Below, one piece after another: positions 19,259 to 29,066 of a DNA stretch of 64,000 bases. Position 1 is the stretch's first letter; the number at the start of each line of letters is the position of its first letter. The stretch is taken from positions 8,184,001-8,248,000 of the forward strand of contig NC_083536.1 of the NCBI RefSeq assembly GCF_032362555.1. Reading direction: 5' to 3'. The translations under genes were made by a program, and so were the position numbers. The notes under the pieces are model-generated. The model saw nothing but the letters and a program-made list of their open reading frames with translations. It had not been told where the DNA came from and did no database searches. This DNA comes from Amyelois transitella. Lineage: Eukaryota > Arthropoda > Insecta > Lepidoptera > Pyralidae.

Positions 19259-20253
19259 TTACTTAAAATTAACCTTGTGACTATAGTACACGGGTTCTAC
19301 CTCCTCAAATAGACTCCAAGCTCGTCCTAGGAAGGCTTGTAGTGATTCCCAAGACTTTGTGGATTCATCACACTGTAGCTTCACCGTTATAAGAGCCTTT
19401 TTATAACGAGCATCAGCAGGGTTGTTCACGTAATCCTGTGTTTTGTAGACCTTAAGATCCACAAAATAATCACCCTCGGTCTTCAAAGCACGTCGAGAGG
19501 TCCCCGTCGAAACTTTGCTGGAGAAACTTGACGTTACTTCTCCACCGCGATTCCTTGGTTTGCTGCAACCGGCTTCCTCTGCTTGGAGGATGTTAAAAAT
19601 GTTCTTTTTTGTTCTGTAAAAATAAAAAATATTTTTAATTTTTTAATATATTTTAATAATTATTTTTTTGCAAGTAAGAGACATAGGAAAAATTGTGTTG
19701 AGTTAACAAGCCCTGACCGGCTTCTATACGTTATGCATGAAGATAAGCCTTTTTCCCTAAACAAGAAAATAAATTAATAAAGTAATGATGAACAAAATGT
19801 AAATCGATGTTTTTGCGACAAAAAAAAGAAATGAGTTATATTATTTACCTGTTCGTTGAGGTAAAATCAGGTGGTGGTGACGTAGCTTTGCGCTTCGATC
19901 CAGCAGCCAAGCTACGAACAATTTCTGGATAAGGCGATATGTCTCGGGTCTGCTTCGCAGCAACGGTTTTGCGCTGGCTCGTTTTCTTGCTCGCTTTCTT
20001 TGGGAGAGCTACAGCAGATAAACAGACGAGGCTTCGAATTCTGAGTCAGACCTGTAAAAGATATTAAAATTTTAAGTTTTGATACATTCTTAAGTACCTG
20101 AAAAATAAAAATGTAAATTTCACCAAAGATGAAAATACATATTTAATACTTACTAACATTTTTCAAATTTATGAAAAATATGCAGTATTTACAGCAGTTC
20201 TTTTGGCGCAGCGGTTCCGGAGCACTCACAAATAATAATTTAATTTTCTTCAT
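19259..20253 (-). CDS. Three-exon candidate gene (204 aa) near the right end of Maverick copy 1
   Basis: Predicted exons on the minus strand are 20253-20154, 20008-19849 and 19613-19259. Donors are A|GTAAGT and AG|GTAAAT; acceptors are TGCTGTAG and TTTTTACAG. Together they give 615 bases with matching phases and no internal stop. The product has a lysine-rich segment (LPKKASKKTSQRKT), a Ser/Thr-rich middle and a C-terminal part with VDLKVYKTQDYV and ITVKLQCDE, resembling beta strands. I do not recognise a family. Exons 2 and 3 are the more secure. Exon 1 is weaker, because the opposite strand at 20194-20210 resembles a SINE A box. It lies between PolB and the right terminal repeat, so it may be element cargo; a host fragment cannot be excluded. 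Confidence 0.5.
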
Positions 20254-20647
20254 TGCCCGACTATTTAAACAGAAAATATCACTTGCTCATCAAAAAAATT
20301 GGTCAAGCGTAGGTTGATTCTGAATTTAATTATTGATAATCAATATCTTGGACTAATGTGAACCTTAACAACTAACGGTGAAGGTATATATTTTTTTTAA
20401 TACTTGATAAAAAAGTTAGGTTTATATTTAAAAAAAAATACGTAGTTCAAACCGATACATGTATTAATATTTTAATTTTTATAATTTGAGTACTATGATA
20501 ATATTGTCAACTATCAATTTATTTTTTAAAATACTTATCTCCAACATTTGGTTTGAAGATAAAATCGAATCATAATGTAAGCAGAATATATAAATCCCAG
20601 ATCCAGATACTTAAATGTAAAAAAAATGTAAGTATATCTTAATTCAG

Positions 20648-20712
20648 TTGTGATCGAACCCGAGACCTCAAGTTACGGGCAGACTTGTTAACCACTATGT
20701 CACGAGGGTCAT
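20648..20712 (-). repeat. tRNA-like SINE fragment
   Basis: On the minus strand this holds an A-box-like GACATAGTGGTTA and a B-box GGTTCGATC with spacing typical of tRNA-derived SINEs. No acceptor stem or 3' body can be recognised, so only the head survives. Confidence 0.55.
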
Positions 20713-20779
20713 CATTGCATTCGAATACAATGACTACATAATGTGCTGTACAAGAATAATATTAAAATATCAGGAATCG

Positions 20780-21650
20780 TGTGGTGCTGACAGAGTAGAA
20801 AAACACCACCCAATATCTGCCTGCGGGCATTGTAAGAGGTGATTAAGGGGGAGGTCATCGGATGCTGTTCTTCTTGTATTAGACATTGTAGGTTGAACAT
20901 AAAAAAGTCTTCAACCCTGGTCGTTGTCTTTGACAATGGGTAAACTATGTTAGTAACCATTAATCAGGGGTAGACAGAGCTAACAGATTTAAAAAGACTG
21001 AAAGGTCACATTTGATAGAATAGAGATTCAAATAGTAACAAGTTGATAGCTCATAATGTACAAAAAGAATTCAAACTTTATTAGCCTAATTCTTTCCTAA
21101 AGCAAGTCATCATAGATAATATTGTTTGTTATGAAAAGAAAATATTTTTATCACATAAACTATTCAACCGATTTATATAGGATATACATACATAATTATG
21201 TATAATCACGCCCATATCTCTTTTGGGGTAGACAGAGCCAACAATTTTTTCAAAATATAGATTAGGTATATAATTTATGAGAACGATGGAGACATAGGAT
21301 TTATAATGATTACCATACCCCATTCAAAATCAATATTAATTAGATTAAAATGAAGAAATTCATGAATAAGGTTTTAATGTAAAATGTATGCGTTGAAAGC
21401 TTTGAGAAACATTTAATATTACAACAAGCCATACCCTTGAGGATGCAACCAGGAACACGCTCTAATGAAAAATAGTCCATCCATCCATATAATCACGTCT
21501 ACATTCCTGACACACAGGGCCAACAACCTTGAAAGGCTGACAGATCACGCTGAAGCCTATTTCTTACTCGCCTCTTGCGACATCCATGGGAAAGAGATGG
21601 AGAGGTCCTATTTTTCATTGGTGCCAGGAACCACACGGCGGATGAGAGAT
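20780..21650 (-). repeat. Cluster of decayed RTE-derived SINE fragments
   Basis: Three patches resemble the reverse complement of the SINE at 2206-2474. One is about 20970-21060 (GGTAGACAGAGC, AGATTCAAATAGTAAC). One is about 21180-21260 (CATACATA tail and ATCACGCCCATATCTCTTTTGG). One is about 21483-21645, with a clear ATCCATGGGAAAGAGATGGAG and GGAACCACACGGC. A diverged piece of the same kind in partial + orientation may lie at 20780-20860. All are eroded, and no reading frame in the region is credible. Confidence 0.6.
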
Positions 21651-22293
21651 CGGTATAAACAAATTATGTATTTTGTTACAAAACTTACTTTGATATTCGA
21701 TCATCGTCATTCTACAAAGCACATCCGCTAATGCTTAGACATAATTTTTATTATATTGCATTTGCATGTTTGCATATTGTTATTAGGACGACTACACACT
21801 TAATTTACTTACAAACTCAAAGTATGGTATTGATATTCTGTGTTACATACATACCTATGAAATCCTTAAGTAGGCAGCGGTTGTCCAATTACATCTACAA
21901 GTTTCAATAGGGATTCATTTCATTCTCTAATAATAATATTGATTACGTAGACTTAACTAACACGGTGCTTGATATAGCAATAGTACGTAACCATAAGAAA
22001 GCTGGAATGTAGCCCAAATTCTAGTACATATACCTATGAGTACATACCTGAAAGTGGTTTTGTCTTTCAAACAAATTACAATTGATATAAAAGTGTTTAC
22101 TCAGTAAGTGTGTAAACACCCTTAATTACTGTGTATCTGCTTACTTTGCGTATTTCACTCGTTCGTATATTAGACCATTTTGTTGCTAAGAACTAAGTTG
22201 TGATGTTGTGTTGTGTGTGATAATTTATTAAGATTATAATGTCGGTCTGTTTATTTATAATTTAAAGTTTCTGCTATTATTGTTAACCAAAGT
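21651..22293. other. AT-rich segment without recognisable features
   Basis: No coding frame, RNA gene or repeat family is visible on either strand. It lies inside the right part of Maverick copy 1, between SINE fragments and the subterminal tandem array. Confidence 0.5.
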
Positions 22294-22654
22294 GAATTAG
22301 GAAGTGTGGTTGGTGCGTGATCTTACCACGGGCTCGCAGGAAGTTTACTTGCCACGGTTTCTTCCAGCCAATCATCAGTTAGGAATTAGGAAGTGTGGTT
22401 GGTGCGTGATCTTACCATGGGCTCGCAGGAAGTTTACTTACCACGGTTTCTTCCAGCCAATCATCAGTTAGAAATTAGAAAGTATGGTCGGTGCGTGATC
22501 TTACCACGGGCTCGCAGAAAGTTACTTACCATGGTGCTTTCAACCGATCATCAGTTAGGAATTAGGAAGTGTGGTCGGTGCGTGATCTTACCACGGGCTC
22601 GTAGAAAGTTACTTACCACGGTGCTTTCAACCGATCATCAGTTAGGAATTAGGA
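22294..22654 (+). repeat. Subterminal tandem array of ~88-base units
   Basis: Units begin with GAATTAGGAAGTGTGG-like sequence at 22294, 22383, about 22472, 22559 and 22646, giving four full units of 87-89 bases and a partial fifth that merges into the terminal repeat. Each contains GTGCGTGATCTTACCA, CGGGCTCG and a CAATCATCAGTTAG-like end. The first two units share a TTTCTTCCAGCC variant and the later two a GCTTTCAACCG variant, suggesting growth by duplication. The left end of the element lacks the array. Confidence 0.88.
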
Positions 22655-22810
22655 AGTGTGTTCGGTGTGATCTTTCCACGAGCTCGCGGGTGATTCTTAT
22701 CAATTTTATAATGGAGTCAGGTCAGTGCATTCGACTAATGCTTTGTGTTTAGAATGAATCGAATTTTGTTTCCCACTTTTGTGTCCCAGAATTCCCAATA
22801 AACATCTACT
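22655..22810 (-). repeat. Right terminal inverted repeat of Maverick copy 1
   Basis: The reverse complement matches 1304-1475, with the same outermost bases AGTAGATG. It is about 16 bases shorter because one arm of the terminal palindrome is missing: the left ends have two complementary arms, this end one. Beyond it the sequence at once becomes a Jockey/CR1 reverse transcriptase. Confidence 0.85.
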
Positions 22811-24650
22811 GCTACTCTCTCCAAATTATTAGATGTACCCACCCCCACTTATCCTGCCTTTGAATTTTTTGCAGTTCTTCAAGATGAGGTTACTAAAGCT
22901 ATTCAACATATTTCTTCTGATGCAGTGAGAAACGACTTAGTATGCTCCAAGATGATCAGTTTACTTTTACCCATACTACTACCAGTACTAACTCGCATCT
23001 TTAATTATTCATTCTCATCAGGTCTGCTTGGAAGCGGGCTAATGTTATACCATTGCCAAAAACTTCTAATCCTTCATCCTTCTCTGACCTTCGTCCTATA
23101 TCTATTTTACCATACCTCTCTAAAGTTCTTGAACATGTTTCACACAACCAGTTTTCTTCATTTCTCTATAAAAATAATCTTATTAGTCCATTTCAATTTG
23201 GTTTCAGACCTGGACATAGCACAGCCACCGCTCTAATTAATGTAACGGACGACATCCGTTGGGCAATGGAAAATAAGTCACTCACTTTGATTGTGTTACT
23301 GGATTTCACTAGTGCATTTAATTCTATTAACTTTGACGTTTTGTTGGGCGTACTGCGGAAGTTATATCTCTCCCTCTTCCCTATCGTGGTTTGATTCATA
23401 TCTTCGCGATCGATCACAGCTTGTCCGTGTTGGTGAGTCGGTTTCTGATTGGTGTAAACTTAGTGCTGGTGTTTCTCAGGGCGGTATACTCTCGCCGTTG
23501 CTATTTTCGGTATTTATAACATCAGTCTCTAAACTACTGACATGCAAATACCATCTTTTCGCTGATGATTTACTGAGATATATTGTCATTTTAAAGAGAA
23601 AGCTCCTTGACAGCCATTGCGGAGATGAATGCAGAACTTGATCGGGTTTCTGAATGGGCGAAGTGTTATGGTCTTTTGGTTAATCCTGTCAAATCTAAGG
23701 CTATGATAATTGGTAGTTATTATTAATCAAATCAACATTGATATATTGCCAGGCCTGTACTATAATGGTTCTTCAATTGAATTCACCAAATCTGCAAGGA
23801 ACCTTGGTCTTACTATAGATTCAAACCTAAACTGGTCGGCCCATATCAAGGAGGTTAGTCGTAAGATCTACTACTCCTTTCATACTCTAAGATACCTTCA
23901 ATATTTCTTACCTTTTCAAACAAGGGTCTCTCTCATGCAGAATCTGATTCTTCCAATTCTGGACTATGCTGTTGCGTGCTATCTTGATGCCACAGAGGTG
24001 CTACTGGATAAATTGGAACGGTTACAAAACCTCTGTATTCGGCTTAAGAAAATACGATCATGTTTCCATTTACCGTACTAAGCCGAAATGGCTTCCCATT
24101 CGCTTTCGGAGAAATACTCGCATTATCTGTCTTCTTTTTAATTCCGCCTTTCCTTCCTATCCTAAAGAACGTTTCTCTTTCCGTCATTCGCCTAATTCTC
24201 CTTGCAGATCTCATTTGCGCACCATTCTTACTATTCCTACCCTCAGTTCCTTCTACTCTTTTTCCTTCTCTGCTCATGCTGTACGACTTTGGAATTCCTT
24301 ACCGCATGATATTCGCGATCCCAAACTCTTTCTTCATTCAAACAACGAGTTAAAGACTATTATCTCTCCAAATAGACTTATATATATTATATATATATTG
24401 GTATGTTTATGTAGTTTATTACTGTCATTTATTTAATTATTCCATGTTTAATTATGTAAGTATTAACATGTATGTTTAGTTAAATATGTTAAACGTTATT
24501 TATGCACACGCCATACCGCTCCAAAATTCATCTTTCCTCTCATGGGTCTACTGGAAGAGATTTCTTTGAAATAAGTAGCACCTTTGTACTAGAATTACTG
24601 TAATAAATGCTCCTGTATATAATTTTGTGTACATAAATAAATAAATACAT
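22811..24650 (+). pseudogene. Decayed Jockey/CR1-superfamily retrotransposon
   Basis: This has the same family layout as the element at 17284-19021: RT motifs RPISILPYLSKVLEH, GFRPGHSTATAL, IVLLDFTSAFNS, GVSQGGILSPLLFS and FADDLLRY, spread over several frames. At least four frameshifts occur, between about 23030 and 24080. The 3' UTR has the TCTACTGGAAGAG phrase and an (AAAT)n tail at about 24635-24650. Its 5' edge coincides exactly with the Maverick right terminus. Confidence 0.85.
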
Positions 24651-26769
24651 TTGCTCAACATCATGATTTTTAGTGCTTCCTCATATAACGGATAATTTTA
24701 CTAAACGCAAAGTTAGCTCACATCTTAGTCTGCCATCTTCCTTTAAATTGGCGGACCCCTCTTTCAATCAGCTATCCCCAATAGATATCCTCCTTGGTGC
24801 AGATATATTCTGGGATCTATTGGGGACTGATCAGCATACATTAGGTCGTCACCAACCAACTCTTCATAGTTCAAAGTTGGGCTTGATAATATCTGGGCCT
24901 TTGCCGGTTAGTCTTCCACCCAAGCAAGTACATTGTAACCATGTCATTAATAATGATAACAACTTAGAATCACAAATTGCAAATTTTTGGGAAATTGAAG
25001 ACTTTCCGACTTCTAACAAGCCACAATCTATTCTTCTTACAAAAAACGAACATCATTTTTTAAATAATACTCGTCGCTTAGACAATGGCAGATTTTCCGT
25101 TGGTCTGCCCTTTATTGCTTCTAGGGATTGTTTAGGCGACTCTTTCCATATGGCACGTAACCGCTTTCTCAATGTAGAAAAACGTCTTAATCAAAATCCC
25201 GATTTAAAACTAATGTATTCTAACTTCATTAAAGAATATCATGAGCTTGGTCATCTCACTATAGAATCAAGTTGCGTAAGTTTATTAGATTCCTACTTCT
25301 TACCACATCATGCTGTTCTTAAACATAACATTACCACCTCCGGCTTCTCCATGATAGACCCAATCATCCAAGACTCTCTCTTCAACATTTTGCTACGCTT
25401 TCGCCATTACAAGTATGTCAAATTGCCTTTTATGAATCGTGTTGTAGCTTACAGCGAATATTATGGCGAATCGAAAATCAATAATACAAAAGGATTTTTA
25501 TTGCGATGACTTATTATGCGGAGCAGACACGGAGGATGATCTGCTCTATATCAAAAACTCTGTATCTAAAATCTAAAACTAAAATCTGGATGTTTTAATT
25601 TGCGTAAATATCGTTCTAACTCACAAGTTCTTTTTAATTCTGAACATAAAAATCTAGATCAAAATAGTTTAATACTGAGTGAATCACACCAGCTCCTAGG
25701 ATTAGGGTGGAAACCCAGCACTGACACGCTTCACTACAACATTGACATTGATACATCTTCATGCAGTGCCGTGACCAAGCATTCCATCATGTCCAACACC
25801 TTTAAAATCTTTGACCCCCTAGGGCTTCTATCATTATGTACTGTAAAGCCACGGGCTCTTTAACAAAAACTGTGGTCTCTAAAACTATCTTTTTAAGAAC
25901 CTATTCCTGAAAATTAACGTCAGGAATGAGAACGCTTTATCAATAATATCAATCATTTAAAATTTCTTACAATTCCCAGAAACGTGGTGCCACATACCTC
26001 ACCATACATTAAGCTTTACTGCTTCAGTGATGCCTCACAAGTGCATATGGTGCTTGCATCTATGTCAAAATCATCAGTTCAACTGGCGAGGCCTCTGCCA
26101 ACCTCTTATGCGCGCGATATTGCTTATCTCCTTTGAAAACAACAAGTATTCCTAGACTAGAGTTATGTAGTGCCCTACTAGCTTCGAAAACCCATTCATC
26201 GTATCACTTTCTGGACTGACTCTTCTGTTATTCTGGCTTGGCTAAAAACTTGTCCATCCAAGATTAAAACTTATGTTGCTAATAGGGTTTCCGCAGTCCA
26301 ATCGCTAACTAAAGAGTCCACCTGGCATCACGTCCCTACGGAAGTCAATCCGGCTGATTCTATTCCTCGTGATGCTAGATCACAAGGAATAGATCCACAA
26401 CTCATACATTCATCCAAGCTATGGTGGCATGGACCTCCCTTCATTTTACTACCGGAGTCCGAGTGGCCCAACTTAGCTAAAGACAAAGAAATACATATCA
26501 TTCCCGAATCAAAGATAACTTCATTACACATAACTACAAAATCAGTCTCTTCCACCATAGATTTTTCCAGATTTTCAAACTATAAACGATTACTGCACAC
26601 CATGGCATATGTACGGTCGCGTTCATAATTGCAGTCATAGTTTGCAAAACTTTATAGCTTGCACAGCTGCTATCACTCACACATTCACACAAATAACACA
26701 ATAAACAACAAGCGGTGAAGCGTTGGGTAACGCGCCATCAAGAAGAGGGTAGTGTAAAAAGTCGACCGC

Positions 26770-27411
26770 GCAGCGGCCGTCGTCCGCTAATCAACACACC
26801 GACTCGCCACACAGCGGAGATCCATGGTGGAACAGTACGAAAATAATGGCTTCATACCGATCAGAATATTTGCGGAACAGTTCGACACTTCAGTGGTTAC
26901 TGTTCGTCGAGTTTGCATCGTGAGGGACTACACCACAGACAGCCAGCAAGAAAGCCGTATTTATCCGAAATAAATAAGCAAAGACGTTTGGAATTTGCTC
27001 GGCAGTATTTGCATTTTGACTGGAAAAAAGCGATATTTACGGACGAAATGTTCGTTTATGTCATCACAACACGGTAGGCTTCATTTATGGCGAAGAAATG
27101 CAACTCGGTATGAAGAAAAAAATATTGTGCTAAATATGGAGTCTGGATACATATCTGTAAATATGTGAGGCTGGATGAGTGCTGCTGGACCTGGGGAACA
27201 GTTGTGGATAGCAGGACGCGCTACAGTTACTCATTATGTGCAAGTGCTGGAAGAAACCATGTTACCAACTGTGCGGTGTATTTATCCGATTGATGATATG
27301 CCAACAATATCATTTGTGCAAGACAATTGCCCTGTGCATCGAGTCCATATAGTGCGTGAAAGGTTCTGCCAATTTATATTAAAAGTACTAATTACTTGGA
27401 TAGTATTTTAA
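26770..27411 (+). pseudogene. Tc1-like transposase, decayed
   Basis: Fragments in several frames include an N-terminal helix-turn-helix-like part (NNGFIPIRIFAEQF), an LEFARQYLHFDWKKAIFTDE-type first catalytic region near 26985-27050, WMSAAGPGE at 27170-27200 and VQDNCPVHR near 27315, where the second catalytic Asp is expected. Frameshifts and stops separate them. No third catalytic region is seen before the frame ends at 27411. The enzyme would excise and insert TA-flanked elements. Confidence 0.8.
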
Positions 27412-28276
27412 GGATAGCTTCAATATCTTTTCTATATGAAAACGAATAATTTAGCTGTAACCTTAATAACAGGAGATAAGTGGATAATACAATTAGTGTA
27501 ATATACTATATATGTTTAGCTTTATATAATCATCAATATTATCAATATGTCAATAAAACTATACGTAAACTGTTTCAATAAAATTTACTAATTTAAATTA
27601 TTGAATGTTTTATTTTGCTCCCTCTTCTTTAATATTTCTTGCTGATTTCCGTGTTTGAAGACACGGGTATTGTAATTCTTAGATATCAGTTAGTTAGTTA
27701 GTCAGTCAGTTACTTAGTTCAAATGGCACCTTGAAACATTAAATATTGTCAGTAACACTAAAATAGACAAAAAAAAAATCCTTGAATAACTTCGGAATCC
27801 AAGTAACGCTAGTAACTAGAACAAGCGAGGTAATCTAATTTATCTTAGATCTCACTTGCTCACACGAAGTAATAAAATTGCTACCTAGTAACTTTCAAAG
27901 GAACCACTACTTATGTTAGGGTCGTGTGCAGACAAACTTTCAACCTTATTGAAATGACATAAGTCTGGCAGTCGCAGGCTTCCCTCTATAGGCAAATCTA
28001 ATGCAAATAATGAGAGACGACGATATCTCGATCGACAATTATCGGGGCCAGTTCGGCCATCGTTGATAACAGTCTCTTTCTGTTTTGTTATGTTATATGT
28101 CATAGAATAATAAACTGTTTTACTTAGTAATCATTTGTATTAAAGACCGTATTCATTTGAAGGAATATTATTATTTTTTAAATATGCATGTGTGTGTGTA
28201 TCTAGTGGAACCACAGTGCACGCTATTTTAACCCGTAAGAATTTTAAAACTATGACTGCAGATATGAACGCGATCG
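27412..28276. other. Non-coding right half of the Tc1-like element
   Basis: No credible frame is seen. A short GTTA/GTCA-type tandem run occurs at about 27689-27718, and from about 27850 the sequence matches the MITE at 34173-34828 in reverse. It includes a GT-rich run near 28188 and the inverted terminal repeat. Confidence 0.6.
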
Positions 28277-28453
28277 TACAACGTTTTATAAATATCAAAT
28301 GTAAACATCAATCCCATAAGGGGGGACCATTTAGTGTAGAGGAATTAGAAGTTGCTAAACTCACACTTGTTAAACTTTCACAAAAGGAGTCACTCCCACG
28401 GGAACTCAAATCACTTCATTGTAACAAACCTATTAACTCAAAATCAAACATAC

Positions 28454-29063
28454 TTTTTTTTTTTTATGAAATGTTTTGTTGTTGCCTGAAGGGCTTTACA
28501 ACGTAACCGGACTTTTAGTGGCGGGGCCTGAAGGGCCTCCTGCCGACGCAGTGGTTACTCAAAGGGTTCCCAAAGTGGGACGAACCTCGGCTTTGGCGCC
28601 ACCCGAGTAGGTTGAACCTAGTGTTCAACTGCCATAAGGGCCGACTAAGTGGCGGATCCACCGGGTGCCACCGCGGGGTGGTACCTAGTGAACCGGCCAC
28701 TTGTCCTACTTCTTCGCGTTCGCCGGCGAACGCGGTGTATGTACGCGAGAATTTCGGCACGGTGCCTCTGCTGGGAGGGTAGGGGGTCTGAGGGGGGGAC
28801 AGCGGCCGTAATGGGGTCTTCCGGATCGATGAGAATATCCCTTGGTCTTCTGTACCTTGCGTTGGGTGCGGGGGCATAATTGGCAGCTTGCACTACCAGT
28901 GGGTTCGGGTAGGAGGGAGCTCGATCAAAGAATCGTTGGGACGTTTCTTTAAAGTAAAGAACGATCGATGGGATTTCCAGTTCCCTGTGGAGATCACTCA
29001 TTCTGGTGTACCGGGGGGCCCCGGTAGCCTTTCGGAGGAATCTATTTTGTATGCGTTGGAGCA
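28454..29063 (-). pseudogene. jockey-like retrotransposon 3' end, minus strand
   Basis: A poly-T run at 28454-28465 is the poly-A tail of a minus-strand element. The coding end (about 29063-28645) reads LLQRIQNRFLRKATGAP, RELEIPSI and RPRDILIDPEDP and matches the + strand jockey-like copy ending at 31584. It is 5' truncated at 29063, where it meets the second copy head to head. Confidence 0.82.
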
Positions 29064-29066
29064 AGT

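Larger units (their letters stand above)
1304..22810. mobile_element. Endogenous Maverick/Polinton (adintovirus-like), copy 1
   Basis: The element is bounded by inverted copies of the same terminus, AGTAGATG at 1304 and CATCTACT ending at 22810. Between them lie homologues of the Polinton/adintovirus core: FtsK/HerA-type packaging ATPase, integrase, PLA2-domain protein, adenain-like protease, penton-like and hexon-like capsid genes on the + strand, and protein-primed PolB on the - strand. Later insertions (SINEs, a full RTE, a Jockey/CR1 element) account for more than 5 kb of its length. Nearly every core gene is broken, so this is a fossil. The outer six bases at the two ends do not match (AAGCGT left, GCTACT right), so the two ends may not belong to one simple insertion. 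Confidence 0.85.
26614..28276 (+). mobile_element. Tc1/mariner-superfamily element inserted in the BEL/Pao remnant
   Basis: BEL coding sequence is split exactly at a TA, which is duplicated (26612-26613 and 28277-28278). The ends are inverted, with CGGTCGCGTTCAT on the left and ATGAACGCGATCG on the right, extending imperfectly further in. A transposase pseudogene lies inside. The right ~420 bases match the MITE at 34173-34828 in inverse orientation, so the MITE is a relative or derivative. Confidence 0.82.
24660..28450 (+). pseudogene. BEL/Pao LTR-retrotransposon pol remnant, split by a Tc1-like element
   Basis: The frame from about 24660 reads the end of an aspartic protease region (DILLGADIFWDLL) into the RT (YFLPHHAVLK, SMIDPIIQDS, then DDLLCGADTEDDLL near 25520). 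It continues with LRKYRSNS and FKIFDPLGLLS (25600-25863), RNase H signs (FSDAS, FWTDSSVILAWL near 26215) and the integrase lead-in (KLWWHGPPFILLPESEWP). Coding is interrupted at 26612 and resumes at 28277 with QRFINIKCK and FSVEELEVAKLTLVK. Frameshifts and deletions are numerous. No LTRs were recognised. Confidence 0.85.

Noticed and set aside
22294..22654. CRISPR-like array
   Set aside because: Units are contiguous tandem repeats without unique spacers, in a eukaryotic transposon.
22393..22752. A 119-codon plus-strand frame with internal repeats
   Set aside because: It simply reads through the ~88-base tandem array and the terminal repeat; the repetitive protein comes from the DNA repeats, and the first unit and the left end of the element do not support coding.
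28192..28506. A 104-codon plus-strand frame treated as one gene
   Set aside because: It joins the end of the Tc1-like element's inverted repeat to BEL/Pao integrase sequence and then to a jockey-like poly-T tail, so it is a composite of three elements.
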